A stretch of 64,000 nt of DNA from JAACFF01 sp963807975 (lineage in GTDB: Bacteria; Chloroflexota; Anaerolineae; Promineifilales; Promineifilaceae): NCBI GenBank assembly GCA_963807975.1, contig CAWEDV010000002.1, positions 434,001-498,000 on the forward strand. The letters are read 5' to 3'. The position numbers and the translations under genes are program-made. A model generated the notes under the pieces. That model had not been told where the DNA came from, made no database searches, and saw nothing but the letters and a program-made list of their open reading frames with translations. This document shows positions 63,845 to 64,000 of the stretch, in pieces (position 1 is the stretch's first letter; each line of letters starts with the position of its first letter).

Positions 63845-63924
63845 ACTATAGGCCCACGGGAGCGACGGGGGATGGGGCACTCACGTGTAAAATTATGGTG
63901 GTGACGTTTCTGCCCCGATATATC
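63845..63924 (-). repeat. Structured dispersed repeat, copy 2
   Basis: This block matches copy 1, here with CCTATAG and CTATAGG as a perfect 7-base hairpin between the block and its terminator. It lies upstream of the toxin-antitoxin pair, probably behind a gene whose end enters the window at the right edge. Confidence 0.7.
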
Positions 63925-64000
63925 CATCAAAATCATTTGTCTGAAAATTCTTCATGCTACGCTATCCTACCACACCGTCTACCAGCAGTTCAAGCGTCGA

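Noticed and set aside
62544..63924. Integron attC sites around the toxin-antitoxin genes
   Set aside because: A GTTGGGT-like core occurs but no properly placed RYYYAAC partner, and no integrase is in the window.
63967..64000. C-terminal end of a minus-strand gene entering at the right edge (reads STLELLVDGVVG and stop)
   Set aside because: Only about 11 codons are visible, too few to support a call.
1..64000. CRISPR arrays, rRNA, tRNA or phage structural genes
   Set aside because: No regularly spaced repeats, RNA-gene signatures or capsid/terminase-like proteins were seen on either strand.

Overview
The window looks like chromosomal DNA from a free-living, probably Chloroflexota-type bacterium. 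This is inferred from two large MalT/LAL-type LuxR regulators, lipoproteins with Thr/Pro-rich linkers and several META/PKD domains, DUF1254/DUF1214 and DUF1269 paralogs, and a CopG-like/DUF3368 pair; no marker gene fixes the taxonomy. Apart from two transposase pieces, every gene I could support lies on the minus strand. No rRNA, tRNA, CRISPR array or phage structural gene was seen.

Layout: 0-0.3 kb, end of an integrase-type transposase. 0.6-9.6 kb, MarC and AI-2E membrane proteins, a block of three DUF1254/DUF1214 genes with remnants of a fourth, a frameshifted bile-acid:sodium-symporter-type gene, a membrane protein and a lipoprotein. 9.6-14.5 kb, SulP transporter, a DUF1269-lipid kinase fusion, a dual-specificity phosphatase and a K+ channel. 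14.8-21.4 kb, a lipoprotein with seven META and two PKD domains, a small conserved protein and a LuxR regulator. 21.9-23.0 kb, an insertion-sequence gene whose catalytic Glu codon is a stop. 23.2-32.8 kb, a redox and carbohydrate block (pentaheme cytochrome, SDR, lactonase, ferric-reductase-like protein, GlgX, GH63-like glucosidase) full of small frameshifts. 32.9-36.2 kb, a giant membrane protein with two phospholipase D motifs. 36.6-48.9 kb, lipid kinases, phosphatase, UbiB kinase, DUF2252, SulP, a Cys-nucleophile amidase, a K+ channel and DUF1269 proteins. 48.9-58.3 kb, MscS, a truncated SulP, NhaC, TRIC, a CobW GTPase, a D-aminoacylase-like amidohydrolase, YqhA and a lipoprotein. 58.4-62.2 kb, a DUF1269 gene, a second small-protein/LuxR pair (frameshifted). 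62.4-64 kb, an antitoxin/DUF3368 module bracketed by two copies of a structured repeat.

Two themes stand out. First, a module of SulP transporter, YegS/DAGK-type lipid kinase and PTPMT1-like phosphatase occurs twice with the gene order kept; a further truncated SulP and a remnant of a lipid-kinase gene lie nearby. Together with MscS, K+ channels, NhaC, TRIC, YqhA and DUF1269 proteins this suggests a membrane-lipid and ion stress island (inference). Second, the 10-bp palindrome AACGGCCGTT occurs about 22 times by eye, mostly inside genes, and is absent from the 38-57 kb stretch: it behaves like a highly iterated palindrome similar in kind to cyanobacterial HIP1.

Many otherwise conserved genes are split by single-base indels. 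Raw sequence alone cannot tell real decay from base-level errors in the assembly.
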